From NCBI GenBank assembly GCA_963807235.1, contig CAWEBF010000025.1, positions 62,001 to 126,000 of the forward strand: 64,000 nt of DNA, given 5' to 3'. A model generated the notes under the pieces. It did not search any database. It was not told the origin of the DNA and saw only the letters and a list, made by a program, of their open reading frames with translations. Origin of the DNA: CAWEBF01 sp963807235. Lineage in GTDB: Bacteria > Acidobacteriota > Vicinamibacteria > Vicinamibacterales > UBA2999. This document shows positions 63,003-64,000 of this stretch, piece by piece (the first letter of the stretch is position 1; each line of letters opens with the position of its first letter). The position numbers and the translations under genes were made by a program.

Positions 63003-64000
63003 ATGAAGTTTGGTCGAAGGAATCTGGACGACGGTCGCATTCGCCCTTGTCCTGGCGATCGGCGTGGCATCGACAGCCGGTGCGCAGCAGGCTCCGGCCG
63101 GCGCGCAAGGGCGGGGCGGTGGGCCAGCTCCGGCCGGCCCACAAGGTGGGGGTCGTGGCGGTGCACCCGTACACACCCGCAGCGGGTGCCAAGGACTTGA
63201 GAGCCGTGCTGTTCAACTGGATGTGGCACCAGGGCATGCTGAAGGGCGCCGACGAACGCGACATGGTCGCGATGCTCGAGTACCAGGCCAAGGGCGGCAC
63301 GATTCAGGTAGACGGCCAGCCGTGCACGCTGTCGAAGTTCCGTGAGAGCACGAACTTCCAGACCTTCAGCCAGCGTATCCAATACACGTGCACGCGTCCC
63401 AACAAACAGACGGTTTCGAACATCGAGGTGGTCAGCTGGCAGTACGCGTGGAACGAGGACACGCCTGGCGCGGAGATCGCTGGATACGAAGGGCAAGGTG
63501 GCTGCGATGCCCGCGGCAGTGCAGGAGCGGCTGATCCGCATCTGGGCAAGTCCGCAGGGCGCGGCCAAGTCTGCGCTGGCAGGGACCATGGACACATGGA
63601 GGCTGGGCGCCAACCCGGGAACGGTGATCGCCGACGGCGTGATGAAGGCCGGCAACACGTCCCTTTCGTTTGATGCCGCCGGCAAGCCGGTCTTCACGTT
63701 CCCGATTCCCGGCGTTGCCGGGGCGACCGGCACGGCCACGCTCGATGCGAAATACATGACGGAGAAGGTCGTCGTCACCCACGGCGCGCGGACGACGACG
63801 CGAGTTCACGTACAGCAACTATCAGGACTGGAACAACCCGCTGCACAAGATCGAGGTGTACTACGCCGGCCGGTTGACTGAGCGGAAGAACGGTGCGGTG
63901 GTCCGCGATCTGACGACGAGCGAAACGGAGACCGGCAATGTGTACGTCGTGGTGCCGGTGCCGCCAACCGTGCAGAAGGCGATGAACGTCACCACGAAGG
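63003..64000 (+). CDS. Unrecognised secreted protein, paralogue of 57991, frameshifted and cut by the window end
   Basis: ATG 63003 with CGGAGGA upstream. Signal peptide IWTTVAFALVLAIGVASTAG (reached by a shift near 63025), a glycine-rich linker, then, in another frame, PAAGAKDLRAVLFNWMWHQG, GGTIQVDGQPCTLSKFREST, CTRPNKQTVSNIEVVSWQYA, IRIWASPQGAAKSALAGTMD and PIPGVAGATGTATLDAKYM, and again NVYVVVPVPPTVQKAMNVTT at the window edge. No stop is reached. The cysteine pattern (CTLSKF, YTCTRPN) is shared with its paralogue. Confidence 0.68.

Noticed and set aside
1..64000. tRNA, rRNA or complete insertion sequences
   Set aside because: No tRNA-like cloverleaf with conserved T-loop, no rRNA sequence and no transposase gene was found in any spacer or on either strand.

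Overview
The window is a dense, GC-rich chromosomal segment with no RNA genes seen. It most likely comes from an Acidobacteriota bacterium, possibly of the Vicinamibacteria type. The evidence is lineage-typical families: four MacB/ADOP-type ABC permeases, three PadR regulators beside them, an acidobacterial-type VWFA protein, a DUF6152 protein and many secreted quinoprotein-like beta-propellers. This assignment is inference from gene content; no marker gene is present.

Layout. 1-2112: acyl-CoA ligase, phasin-like protein and XRE regulator (a polyhydroxyalkanoate-type module). 2173-8544: alpha/beta hydrolase fused to a PQQ propeller, aldehyde dehydrogenase, cardiolipin synthase. 8756-11146: a three-gene sortase cluster (LPQTA-anchored secreted protein, VWFA protein, sortase). 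11310-16950: methyltransferase, YflT-like protein, DUF411, RidA, PpiC-type foldase, OmpA protein, RCC1 propeller. 16957-19974: methionine operon metX-metY-CoA-binding protein. 20113-27571: OsmC, flavoprotein, RluB, NUDIX, ADOP permease, MBL hydrolase, FolD-like protein. 27604-33847: PQQ membrane protein and an Lhr-type helicase gene interrupted by a palindromic repeat. 33952-41924: tandem ABM protein, a tannase-family protein with all three catalytic residues replaced, membrane protein, MBL hydrolase, Fic protein with its own operators, DUF1835, NHL propeller. 41926-46080: complete sugar-type ABC importer. 46156-53566: two PadR/ADOP modules back to back. 53611-57359: DinB-like protein, fibronectin-III protein, and an ECF sigma factor translationally coupled to a VOC protein. 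57560-64000: DUF6152, unrecognised secreted proteins, and a third, decayed PadR/ADOP module.

Two things colour the whole annotation. First, many otherwise well-conserved genes carry one-base frameshifts; these look mostly like consensus errors, although at least one permease also has in-frame stop codons. I give joined coordinates and mark the shift. Second, a family of four double-hairpin repeats sharing the core CAGTGTCTnnnTG is scattered over the first 31 kb. One copy lies inside the helicase gene, and removing its 53 bases restores the reading frame.

The most interesting leads are the double-hairpin repeat and its helicase insertion, the diderm sortase cluster, the tannase pseudoenzyme, the three-arm switch before one PadR gene, the Fic operators and the ECF-VOC pair.
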